A DNA stretch of 64,000 nucleotides from JAIEOG01 sp964519985 (GTDB lineage: Bacteria; Bdellovibrionota; FAC87; UBA2466): NCBI GenBank assembly GCA_964519985.1, contig CAZFMF010000005.1, forward strand, positions 79,006-143,005. Direction: 5' to 3'. A model generated the notes under the pieces. That model worked only from the letters and a program-made list of their open reading frames with translations. It was not told the DNA's origin and made no database searches. Positions 34,084 to 41,595 of this stretch are shown here, piece by piece (position 1 is the first letter of the stretch; every line of letters begins with the position of its first letter). Position numbers and translations under genes: made by a program.

Positions 34084-34968
34084 TTACTTCGGCAGGCGAT
34101 CAATCGCCATTAAGATGCCGAGAATGGGTAGATAGATGATGGAAGCAAAAAACAGACGCCGGGCATAGATCTTGGTTCGAAAAATCGCCAGGTAAACGCT
34201 AAAAATGAAAAAGCCCAATCCTAAGATCAATGCGCCAAAAAAATAGGCGGGGCCGGTAAGCCCAATGAGCGATGGCACCAAGGACAGTGGTAGGAGCATC
34301 GAAGAGTAGAGCAAGACCTGCTTACTGGTCGCCCCCCCTTCGAGATCGATGACGGAAAGAATCGGCAGACCCGCGCGGGCGTAGTCTTCTCGGTAGATCC
34401 ACGCAATGGCGAGAAAGTGGGGAACCTGCCACAGAAACAATATCGCAAAGAGAATCCACCCCTCGAGATCCAGACGATTGGTCGCGGCCGTCCATCCCAT
34501 CAAGGGGGGCATCGCGCCGGGGATGGCGCCCACCAACGTCGACACCGAACTGGTTCGCTTCATCGGCGTGTAGGCAACGAGGTAAGTCAGAAACGTCATG
34601 ACTCCCAGGAGAGCGGTAATGCGATTGACGCCGACCAGCAGAACGAGAAAACCGAGCGCTAAACAAACCAGCCCAAACCCAAACGCAAACTCGGCATTCA
34701 TTCGCCCGGAGGGCAAGGGGCGATTGCGCGTACGATGCATGAGCGCGTCAATATCGCGCTCCATCCACTGGTTCACGGCGCCACAGCCGGCCCCAACGAA
34801 CGCCGTACCAATTAAGGCGACTGCTAAGCGGCTCCAATTCACCGCCTCGCCACTCCCCACGCAATAACCCAGGGCCGCCATGGCCAGGGCCAGCGCGCAA
34901 AGCCTGAGCTTCGTGAGATCGATGAGATCGGCCAAAAAAGTCGGTGGCGTTTGCGATTGCGCCGTCAT
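34084..34968 (-). CDS. ctaB: protoheme IX farnesyltransferase (heme O synthase)
   Basis: This UbiA-superfamily enzyme adds a farnesyl group to protoheme to make heme O. The ATG at 34968 overlaps the ctaA stop (ATGA) and gives 294 residues, the normal length. The first Asp-rich motif NQWMERDIDALMHRTRNRPLPSG (about 75-97) and the polyprenyl region GWILFAILFLWQVPHFLAIAWIYREDYARAGLPIL (about 180) are intact, with about eight membrane helices. The product feeds CtaA, whose gene lies directly upstream. Confidence 0.96.
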   Translation of the reverse strand: MTAQSQTPPTFLADLIDLTKLRLCALALAMAALGYCVGSGEAVNWSRLAVALIGTAFVGAGCGAVNQWMERDIDALMHRTRNRPLPSGRMNAEFAFGFGLVCLALGFLVLLVGVNRITALLGVMTFLTYLVAYTPMKRTSSVSTLVGAIPGAMPPLMGWTAATNRLDLEGWILFAILFLWQVPHFLAIAWIYREDYARAGLPILSVIDLEGGATSKQVLLYSSMLLPLSLVPSLIGLTGPAYFFGALILGLGFFIFSVYLAIFRTKIYARRLFFASIIYLPILGILMAIDRLPK

Positions 34969-35906
34969 GCCGGCTCCGCCCAGCCGACACGCTCGGCGGC
35001 GCGCGGGGCGGGCCAGGACGCCCAACCTAAACGAAAGCTCAAGAGTACCGAGACCATTAAACATAGGGCGCCAACGGCCAGGTGGGCGCTGGTGACGATT
35101 ACCGGGCGCCGCAACCAGATCGTCATCGCCCCTAAGAGCAACTGCACGGTCAGCAGGCCGATCCAAGCCAGGGCGAGAAAGACGCGGGTGCGATCGTGTT
35201 TTTCACGCGCCAAAATCCGCAGAGCGAAACCCAACACGAGGACACAAAGGAGGTAAGCGCCCATTCGGTGCGCAAAGTGAAAACTAATTTGCAGACCCCA
35301 GACGGGCGGGAAGAAACCACCGTACACCGTCGGAAAATCCGGAATCGCTAGCCCCGCTTTGAGATGGCGCACCGTCGCGCCGAGGAAGAGTTGTAGGTAA
35401 AAGGTTACGGAGATGGCGAAGGAAAGGTAAAAGAGTTTGCGGTCCCCTGGACGATAACCCGGCGACCGCGTCTCCCAACGCGGCGACGTGGCGCAAGCCA
35501 GGACGGCGATGACGCAGAAAAAAGTTTGGCCCAACATGGCGTGCGAGATCGAGACCGATGGCGGCAAGCGCAACAGGACCGTGAGTCCGCCGAGTACTGC
35601 CTGCACAATCACCATGAAGAGAGCCGTGTACGCCAGCGTGCGCACCCATGCACGCCGCTGCACGCGTCCGGTCACGACCGCCAGAAAAAGCGTCAACAAC
35701 GCGACGGTGCCGGCCACCATGCGATGACCGTGTTCATAGAAAACGCCGCCCACCATCGGCGGCATCCATTGCCCATAGGACATGGGCCAATCCGGTACGG
35801 AAAGGCCCGACCCGGTGCTGGTGACCAAGGCGCCGGCGATGAGCAGCAACCAAGTCGCCACGGCGGTGACGACGGCCAAAACCTGATTGAAACGCGGGGT
35901 GAACAC
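34965..35906 (-). CDS. ctaA: heme A synthase
   Basis: This COX15/CtaA protein oxidises the heme O methyl group to give heme A for aa3-type oxidases. There are eight hydrophobic helices. Heme-ligand histidines occur in EHGHRMVAG, SHAMLGQTFF, FHFAHRMGAY and SAHLAVGALC. The start is placed at the GTG at 35906 (313 residues), just after the nadE stop; an ATG at 35966 would overlap nadE by 47 bases and add residues that do not look like a helix or signal. The end overlaps ctaB by 4 bases. Confidence 0.92.
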   Translation of the reverse strand: MFTPRFNQVLAVVTAVATWLLLIAGALVTSTGSGLSVPDWPMSYGQWMPPMVGGVFYEHGHRMVAGTVALLTLFLAVVTGRVQRRAWVRTLAYTALFMVIVQAVLGGLTVLLRLPPSVSISHAMLGQTFFCVIAVLACATSPRWETRSPGYRPGDRKLFYLSFAISVTFYLQLFLGATVRHLKAGLAIPDFPTVYGGFFPPVWGLQISFHFAHRMGAYLLCVLVLGFALRILAREKHDRTRVFLALAWIGLLTVQLLLGAMTIWLRRPVIVTSAHLAVGALCLMVSVLLSFRLGWASWPAPRAAERVGWAEPA

Positions 35907-35919
35907 AGCGCGGACTCTA

Positions 35920-37542
35920 TTACCAAGGTTTCGAGGAGGCAACGGGGATGCGGCGTCCCCGACCAAAAGCGCGGGGCGAGACTCGGAGGATGGGCGGTGC
36001 CTGCCGGCGCTTGTATTCGCTCGGGCGGTAGAGCTTCAGGAATGTCTCGACGGCCGCTTTGGGATGGCCCGATTCGAGTAAGGTTTTCCCGTCCGCGCTG
36101 GCCTCGAGAGCCTCTTCCACAATGGGGTCGAGTTCGGCGTAGGCGGGCAAAGAATCTTCATCTTTTTGGTTTTCGCGCAATTCGGCGGAGGGGGCCCGCT
36201 GAACGACGCGTTCCGAGATCCCACTCTTGGACCCCCAATACTGGGCGAGAGAGTAAACTTGATGCTTCGTCAGATCGCCCAGCACGGCAATCGCTCCCGT
36301 CAAATCGCCGTAAACCGTGCCGTATCCGGCGGCCAACTCGGATTTATTCGTCGTATTGAGGAGCAACCGATTTTCCTCATTGGCCACGGCCATGAGCAGC
36401 GTCATACGCAAGCGCGGTTGCAAGTTCTCCAGCGTGAGCCCCTGCGGCCGATGGCCCACGGATTTTTCCAGCGTCGCGGCCGCGTCTTGGAAGAGGGATT
36501 CAATCGACAAAGTCGCCGTCTCGATACCCAGCGAACGGGCGAGCGCCAGGGCGTCCTGATTGCTCGCCTCCGACGTATAACGCGTCGGCAGCAAGATCCC
36601 CTTTACCTTCGCCGCCCCGAGCGCTTTGACCGCGAGCACGGCGACCACACTGCTGTCGATCCCGCCGCTCAGGCCCAGACAGACCCTCTGCGCTCCGGAC
36701 TTTCGAACGTAGTCCCGAATGCCAAGCACTAACGCTTCTTCCAACCACTGCGCATCCGATCCCGGGGGAGGGACCACGGCTCCCGAACCCCGGCTATCGA
36801 CGAGCACCAGGCCCTCGCGGAAAAAATCGCCGCGGGCCAAGAGCTCACCGTTCGCGCGCATGGCGGTGCTCCCCCCGTCGAAGATCAAGTCGTCATTCGC
36901 CCCGATCTGATTGCAAAACAGCAACCCGGCCCCGGTGTAGGTGGTGATTTCCCGAAAAAGCGCTTCGCGCCGGTTGGGTTTTCCCAGGTGAAACGGCGAT
37001 GCGGATAGATTCACGACCCAGTCCGCACCCCGGACATCCTCCAACGGCTGCTGGGGATATCCCCGCGGCAAAAAACCGGGGAAATTCCAAGCGTCTTCGC
37101 AGATGGAGAGGGCAAACTTCTGGCCCTGTAGATCGAAGGAAAACGGTTGGGTGCCGGCTTCAAAATAGCGCTCGTCATCGAAGACATCGTAAGTCGGCAA
37201 GAGCCGCTTGCTATACACGCCGGCGAGCTTTCCCTTTTGCAGAAGCGCAGCCGAATTGAAGAAGGGTTTTCCGTTCGGTGAAGGATTGCGTTCTACAAAA
37301 CCCACGACCGCGGAAATCGACGTGGCGGACCGCGCCAACTCGCGCAAGCAGTGTTCGTTGCTTTCTACCAACGAAGGAACATCCAAGAGATCCTGCGGAG
37401 GGTATCCGGTAATCGCCAACTCGGGGAAAACGACGAGCGTCGCCCCCGTTGCGGCCGCTTCTTCTATCTTTTGCTGAATCTTCCGGGTGTTGCCGGCGCA
37501 ATCGCCGAGGGTCGGGTTAATCTGAGCAAGCGCGAACTTCAC
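35920..37542 (-). CDS. nadE: glutamine-dependent NAD+ synthetase
   Basis: The protein has 540 residues with two domains. The N-terminal carbon-nitrogen hydrolase (about 1-250) releases ammonia from glutamine, with catalytic triad Glu41 (FPELAITGYPP), Lys112 (YSKRLLP) and Cys148 (SICEDAW). The C-terminal synthetase (about 270-530) has the ATP pyrophosphatase loop LGLSGGIDSS and GTVYGDLTGAIAVLGDLTK. It amidates nicotinic acid adenine dinucleotide. It begins 1 base after the anti-sigma gene and ends 14 bases before ctaA, so NAD synthesis appears to be in one transcript with an ECF sigma pair and heme A genes. Confidence 0.97.
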   Translation of the reverse strand: MKFALAQINPTLGDCAGNTRKIQQKIEEAAATGATLVVFPELAITGYPPQDLLDVPSLVESNEHCLRELARSATSISAVVGFVERNPSPNGKPFFNSAALLQKGKLAGVYSKRLLPTYDVFDDERYFEAGTQPFSFDLQGQKFALSICEDAWNFPGFLPRGYPQQPLEDVRGADWVVNLSASPFHLGKPNRREALFREITTYTGAGLLFCNQIGANDDLIFDGGSTAMRANGELLARGDFFREGLVLVDSRGSGAVVPPPGSDAQWLEEALVLGIRDYVRKSGAQRVCLGLSGGIDSSVVAVLAVKALGAAKVKGILLPTRYTSEASNQDALALARSLGIETATLSIESLFQDAAATLEKSVGHRPQGLTLENLQPRLRMTLLMAVANEENRLLLNTTNKSELAAGYGTVYGDLTGAIAVLGDLTKHQVYSLAQYWGSKSGISERVVQRAPSAELRENQKDEDSLPAYAELDPIVEEALEASADGKTLLESGHPKAAVETFLKLYRPSEYKRRQAPPILRVSPRAFGRGRRIPVASSKPW

Positions 37543-37543
37543 A

Positions 37544-38089
37544 TCACTTCACTTCTTCGCCTAAGTTGGGCTTGCCGGTAAAGCTCTTTTCAAACTCTTC
37601 GGGCGAAATACCCCCTTCTTCCCAAAGACTGCGCATTGCGGGCTCGCGGACATGGAGCCAGTTGCCGTGCTCTTCGACGATTTCTCCCGCGCCTTCCAAA
37701 ATCGGGAAATAGCGCACGAACGAAGATTCATCCGACCGCACCCGAATGCGGGAAACCCAGGGGAAGATATCCGGAAAAACGACGACGACCGTTCCGAAAA
37801 TGAGCAACGGCACCAGCGCCACAAAGGCCCAACGCGATGCGCGCGTCGGTGAAAATTTCTTGGTGCCGGCGTGGCACGCTTCCGTAATGCGCAATGCCGT
37901 TTCGTGGCTGATCGGTTTCGACGTGAGTCCGTGGGCCAAATCCAGAGTGCTCTGCAGATCGCGCTGCACTTCCGTGCATTGTTTGCAGGAAGCGATGTGC
38001 TGCTTGATCTCGTCCTGACGATTGGTGGGGAGCAAGTTCTCCAAATAATCGGAAAGCATGCTCTGACAAAAGAAACAGGTCGTTACCAT
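37544..38089 (-). CDS. zinc-finger (zf-HC2/ZAS) anti-sigma factor with one membrane helix
   Basis: The protein has 181 residues. The N-terminal anti-sigma domain has CFFCQSMLSDYLENLLP and the HIASCKQC motif (H-x3-C-x2-C), a zinc-binding ZAS signature. One membrane helix (about 87-108, WAFVALVPLLIFGTVVVVF) leads to a periplasmic sensor part of about 75 residues. It lies 12 bases after the ECF sigma gene, the usual sigma/anti-sigma arrangement, so it probably holds that sigma factor at the membrane until an envelope signal arrives. Confidence 0.9.
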   Translation of the reverse strand: MVTTCFFCQSMLSDYLENLLPTNRQDEIKQHIASCKQCTEVQRDLQSTLDLAHGLTSKPISHETALRITEACHAGTKKFSPTRASRWAFVALVPLLIFGTVVVVFPDIFPWVSRIRVRSDESSFVRYFPILEGAGEIVEEHGNWLHVREPAMRSLWEEGGISPEEFEKSFTGKPNLGEEVK

Positions 38090-38101
38090 AGAGGCTTCTT
38101 C

Positions 38102-38692
38102 CTACAGTCCGGCCGACGCGCCGCGCCCACTCGCCTGTCCCATCGACAGACCTTTCAAGGCATCCTTGAAGTCCAAGCGTCCCCGATGGAGGCGGTGGCG
38201 GTAAACACCCCAACGCAGTCCGAGAATGCGGGCCGCTTCTTCATCTTCAAACTTCAAGATGTCGCGTAAGACGACGGGCGCCCGCAACTCAGCATCCACG
38301 CGCGCCAAGCGATCCCGCACGCGATTTTCTCCGCGCGCCGCGCCATCTTTCGCGCCGCGAGCCGGCAACAGATCTTCGTCCATGCCTTTGAGCAAGCGCG
38401 TGTCGCGCCCGCCCACGACGGGATAGTACGTTTGGTGTAGAGCAGATTGGATGGTGCGCCAGGCGATTTGGAATAGGCGCAGCCGCATTTCTTCGGGCGG
38501 CACGCCATCGGTGGTCATCCCGTGGATACGTCGATAGGCGTCACCGAAATCCCGAAAAATCAGCAGAACCAAATCCTCGACGGCAAAATCCGCCGCCAAA
38601 AGATAGGAGCTGAAATCATAGACGCGCTGATCGTTCTCTTTAATGAACTCACGTAGATCAGGAGTGCGAGCAGCGGCCTGGGTCTTCGCCAT
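38102..38692 (-). CDS. ECF-type RNA polymerase sigma factor
   Basis: The protein has 196 residues. Region 2 (about 15-90) has DFAVEDLVLLIFRDFGDAYRRI and LRLFQIAWRTIQSAL; region 4 (about 135-180) has DAELRAPVVLRDILKFEDEEAARILGLRWGVYRHRLHRGR. Divergent residues in region 2 make it an atypical member. It is paired with the zinc-finger anti-sigma gene directly downstream and is followed by nadE, ctaA, ctaB and sco in the same direction, so it may control or autoregulate this respiratory operon (inference). Confidence 0.88.
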   Translation of the reverse strand: MAKTQAAARTPDLREFIKENDQRVYDFSSYLLAADFAVEDLVLLIFRDFGDAYRRIHGMTTDGVPPEEMRLRLFQIAWRTIQSALHQTYYPVVGGRDTRLLKGMDEDLLPARGAKDGAARGENRVRDRLARVDAELRAPVVLRDILKFEDEEAARILGLRWGVYRHRLHRGRLDFKDALKGLSMGQASGRGASAGL

Positions 38693-38713
38693 AAGGATCC
38701 GTATCTCAACCCG

Positions 38714-39190
38714 TTATCGGTCGAAATTCAACTCTTCGTCGAAATCGTCGAAACGGTCCAAGCTGAACGAGCCATCGTCGCCACCCTGCGATTTGTAACT
38801 GATGCCGGTGTCGTATTCGATTCGCTCGTACTGCTCTTCCAGCACGTAGCCTTCCTCGTTACTATTCTCGGGCGTGTACTCCGCGCTCGCTTTCGGACGG
38901 CGACCGCGCCGCGCAGGTTTTCCAAACATCGAACCCTTACGCGCGCCCCAACCGCCTTGCGATTTACGCTTTTCCATCGCCTCTAAGAATTTCTGAGAAA
39001 TCTTTTTGGCTGGTGACGCAGTGCTCGTGGGCGGAGTGGCTGCCGCCTTCTCCACCGCCTTTTCGGGCGCTGCGTTATTGCTGTTGTTGTTTTTGGAACG
39101 CATCGAAAGTGCGCGTTCCACCACCTTGCGCACGGATGCCTTTGCCTTAGTCGTCGTTTTCTCGCGACGCGACTTAGCCAGCTTGGCCAT
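38714..39190 (-). CDS. basic protein of unknown function, acidic C-terminus
   Basis: The protein has 158 residues and no signal or membrane segment. The N-terminal half is Lys/Arg/Ala-rich and disordered. Then a compact motif, SQGGWGARKGSMFGKPARRGRRPK, is followed by a strongly acidic end (DDGSFSLDRFDDFDEELNFDR). The basic-then-acidic layout suggests nucleic-acid binding, but no family is recognised. It lies 21 bases before the sigma gene and may head that operon. Opposite it, across an AT-rich gap, is an H1-like protein. Confidence 0.72.
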   Translation of the reverse strand: MAKLAKSRREKTTTKAKASVRKVVERALSMRSKNNNSNNAAPEKAVEKAAATPPTSTASPAKKISQKFLEAMEKRKSQGGWGARKGSMFGKPARRGRRPKASAEYTPENSNEEGYVLEEQYERIEYDTGISYKSQGGDDGSFSLDRFDDFDEELNFDR

Positions 39191-39426
39191 AAGTCCCCCC
39201 CGTCCCCGTTGAATAACTACGAAGCCTTAAGCCTGTTCTGCCCCGACTAAAATTTATAAAGATAACTTCTAAGGTATATTAATTGGATAAACGGTTTTGA
39301 CGACGTTTGCAATCAGAAATTCGCCGGATTCCGAATTAATTCAAAACGTTTGTATGAGTTCCAGAAAATATGTTAATCGATCTTGTCGTCTGTTGAGAGG
39401 CACGAAAAAAAATTTAGGAGGCACCG
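39191..39426. other. AT-rich divergent regulatory region
   Basis: This is a conspicuously AT-rich 236 bases between the basic protein gene and the H1-like gene, with runs such as AAAATTTATAAAGATAAC and GGTATATTAATTGG. It must hold both divergent promoters; I could not pick exact boxes with confidence. Confidence 0.5.
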
Positions 39427-39747
39427 ATGGCCAAGAAGAAAAAAGCAAAAAAAGCAGCTAAGAAAAAAGCTGCCAAAAAGAAACCCGCGAAGAAAAAAGC
39501 GGGCAAGAAGAAAGCCGGCGGCAAGAAGGCCGCTAAGAAAAAAACCGGCAAGAAAAAAGCGGCGAAAAAACGCTCGGCGCCCAAAAAGGCCGCGGCGAAA
39601 AAGCCCACTTTGACTCCGGTCTCCCCCTTCGGCTCCAGCAGCTCGATGGAAAAGACCACGGAAGCTCCGACGCTGTTCTCGGTCGGATCCGGTTTGGCCG
39701 GCGCGGCTGGCGCCAGCTCCTCGTACGGCTTCGGCGACGAAGAGTAA
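39427..39747 (+). CDS. histone-H1-like lysine/alanine-rich protein
   Basis: The protein has 106 residues. The first 60 are almost only Lys, Ala and Pro in KKKA/AAKK/GKK units, the pattern of the eukaryotic H1 tail and bacterial Hc1/AlgP-like DNA-compacting proteins. The last 45 are Ser/Gly-rich and end acidic (SYGFGDEE). A perfect AGGAGG precedes the ATG by 5 bases, suggesting high expression. The likely role is nucleoid binding or compaction; this rests on composition only. Confidence 0.82.
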   Translation: MAKKKKAKKAAKKKAAKKKPAKKKAGKKKAGGKKAAKKKTGKKKAAKKRSAPKKAAAKKPTLTPVSPFGSSSSMEKTTEAPTLFSVGSGLAGAAGASSSYGFGDEE

Positions 39748-39751
39748 TTAG

Positions 39752-39808
39752 GTCATTGCGAGCGTAAGCGAAGCAATCTTTAGCCGTCATTGCGGGTTCG
39801 CTCGCAGT
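39752..39808. repeat. GTCATTGCGAG-family palindromic repeat, copy 4
   Basis: GTCATTGCGAGCGTAAGCGAAGCAATC and GTCATTGCGGGTTCGCTCGCAGTG lie between the convergent H1-like and cinA genes. Confidence 0.8.
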
Positions 39809-39817
39809 GGCGGCTTT

Positions 39818-41092
39818 TTATTTCCCGTTTTTCTTTAGGTAATTCCAGATTTCGTTGAGCACATAGGTCGACGCGCCCCAGCCACTCGCTTCCCGATTCA
39901 AACCGGGATGGGTGATCCGGCGTTCGATCATGACTTCGCCCACAACACAGATATAAATCGTCCCGACCGGATCTTGATCGGTGCCACCGGAAGGCCCGAG
40001 ATAGCCCGTCACCGCGGCGGCGATATCGCAACCGCTTCGTGCTTTTAGATTTTCCGCGAGTCGACGGGAACAGTCGGCCGAAACCGCATCCTCCGGGCTA
40101 CCCGCTTCCACGCCGAGTAAAACGCGTTTCGCGTCCACTTGATAAACGACGGCCGAACCCCAAACATTTTCCGAGGCGCCGGGCACGCGGGTCATACGTT
40201 GCGCGCAAAGGCCGCCGGTGCAGGATTCGGCAAAAGCGACCGTCTTACCCGTACCCTTCAACTCCCGCAGAATGAGGTCTTCAAGCTCCAACTCCTCGTC
40301 GGTATAAGCCCATTCGGCGACCAAATGGGAAATCGCGTCCGCTTGCTGAAGAAACTCCGGGGGGGTTGCTTCGTCGCCCTTCGGGCTCCTCGCAATGACA
40401 GGGCTCCGCCAATAAAGCGTCAGATGGTTTTCGGGAAAGCGCGTGCGGTACCCGAGGTACGCCTGCGGGGGCAACGCCGCTTCGGTCGCATCCATGCGCC
40501 GCTGCAATTCACTCTCGGGAATGCCGAGGCATTTCCACGTGTGGGAAAAAAGCGTTTCCGCACCGGCGGCCACGAGACGTTGCTCGAGTTCGGGCAGGAC
40601 AAAATCAGAGAACATCACCTTCATTTCGGCGGGTACTCCGGGGAGAAAATAAAAATCCGTTTCCCCCACCGCAAACGCAAAGCCGGGGGCCAGCCCCACC
40701 GAATTCAGTAGGGGCCGGGCGCCGCGCGGCAATTGAATCTGTTTACGCACCTGCGGCGTTTCCGGCCGACCACGTGCTTTCAAGAAAGCGTGCAGGCGCT
40801 CGAGCGAAGCCGCATCTTCAATCAATGTGGAATTCAGGAACCGCGCCGCCACCGCCGCGGTTTTGTCGTCCGACGTCGGTCCCAGCCCACCAAAACAAAT
40901 CACCACCTGGGCGCGCGCGGCGGCCTCGGAAAAAGCCGTGCGCATTTGGCTCTCATCATCGGCCACCACGGTGATGCGATCGAGACGCTGGCCGCGCGGG
41001 AAAAGCCGGCCCGCGACATAAGCGCTATTCGTGTCAGCAATGCGCCCCGTCAGGAGCTCGTCGCCGATGGCAATGGTTTCAATCCGAAACAT
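39818..41092 (-). CDS. cinA: CinA-family protein (NMN deamidase / ADP-ribose pyrophosphatase type)
   Basis: The protein has 424 residues. The N-terminal MoCF-biosynthesis-like domain (about 1-170) has AIGDELLTGRIADTNSAYVA and VVICFGGLGPTSDDKTAAVA. The C-terminal CinA domain (about 265-420) has VAFAESCTGGLCAQRM, GSAVVYQVDAKRVLLGV and AAAVTGYLGPSGGTDQDPVGTIYI, with the Ser/Lys features of NMN deamidase. CinA recycles pyridine nucleotides and is DNA-damage linked in some species. Residues about 232-245 (VIARSPKGDEATPP) are encoded by a palindromic repeat inserted in frame in the middle domain. It lies 6 bases after a small zinc-motif gene in the same direction. Confidence 0.94.
   Translation of the reverse strand: MFRIETIAIGDELLTGRIADTNSAYVAGRLFPRGQRLDRITVVADDESQMRTAFSEAAARAQVVICFGGLGPTSDDKTAAVAARFLNSTLIEDAASLERLHAFLKARGRPETPQVRKQIQLPRGARPLLNSVGLAPGFAFAVGETDFYFLPGVPAEMKVMFSDFVLPELEQRLVAAGAETLFSHTWKCLGIPESELQRRMDATEAALPPQAYLGYRTRFPENHLTLYWRSPVIARSPKGDEATPPEFLQQADAISHLVAEWAYTDEELELEDLILRELKGTGKTVAFAESCTGGLCAQRMTRVPGASENVWGSAVVYQVDAKRVLLGVEAGSPEDAVSADCSRRLAENLKARSGCDIAAAVTGYLGPSGGTDQDPVGTIYICVVGEVMIERRITHPGLNREASGWGASTYVLNEIWNYLKKNGK
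40362..40399. repeat. GTCATTGCGAG-family repeat inside cinA, copy 5
   Basis: GGGGTTGCTTCGTCGCCCTTCG followed by GGCTCCTCGCAATGAC nearly repeats the second arm of copy 3 (30366-30402) but lies within the coding sequence of cinA, in frame and without a stop codon. Confidence 0.88.
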
Positions 41093-41098
41093 GGGGAA

Positions 41099-41494
41099 CT
41101 AGACACCGGCCGCGGGTTCGCGCTTGCGGACGATGACTTTCTTCTCGAGGCGCCGGCGTTCTTCTTCGCGCAATCGCTCCTGCTCCTGCTTGCGCCGATC
41201 GAACTCGGTTTTAAGGTCCCTCAGCTTATCTAGCCACCGTGGGAGATCCTCCACGTCGGTGACTTGAAATCGCACCATTTCCTTTAGACAGGCGGGAGCG
41301 ACATGGAATTTTTTTCCCGCCCGATTGCGAATCACGAGCAATTCCACCGCGTGCTGCGCATGGCAAAGTTCGCACGAGCCGGGCTCTTCGTTGTAGTGCC
41401 CACTCACGCAGGCTACCGACTTGCCCGATTCCAAAATGACCTGCATCCGCAACGCCATGCGTCGACGCAGCTGTTCTTTTTCTAAGGGATCCAC
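41099..41494 (-). CDS. small putative zinc-binding protein with coiled-coil tail
   Basis: The protein has 131 residues from a GTG. The central part has spaced Cys/His residues (ACVSGHYNEEPGSCELCHAQHA ... KFHVAPACLKEM) that look like a treble-clef or zinc-ribbon site. The C-terminal 50 residues are a charged coiled coil (RRKQEQERLREEERRRLEKK). No named family is recognised. It is probably co-transcribed with cinA. Confidence 0.72.
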   Translation of the reverse strand: MDPLEKEQLRRRMALRMQVILESGKSVACVSGHYNEEPGSCELCHAQHAVELLVIRNRAGKKFHVAPACLKEMVRFQVTDVEDLPRWLDKLRDLKTEFDRRKQEQERLREEERRRLEKKVIVRKREPAAGV

Positions 41495-41584
41495 GATCCG
41501 CTCTTACCAAAGTGGGCGGGGTGAAGCAAACTTGGCGACCCCAACTCGACGAATTGCGCACTTTCCAGTTTCGGTGGCTCCGTC

Positions 41585-41590
41585 CATAAT
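41585..41590 (+). promoter_or_regulatory. -10 box abutting the SppA-fusion start
   Basis: CATAAT ends 5 bases before the ATG at 41596 and there is no Shine-Dalgarno sequence, so a leaderless transcript is likely. Confidence 0.45.
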
Positions 41591-41595
41591 GCGGC

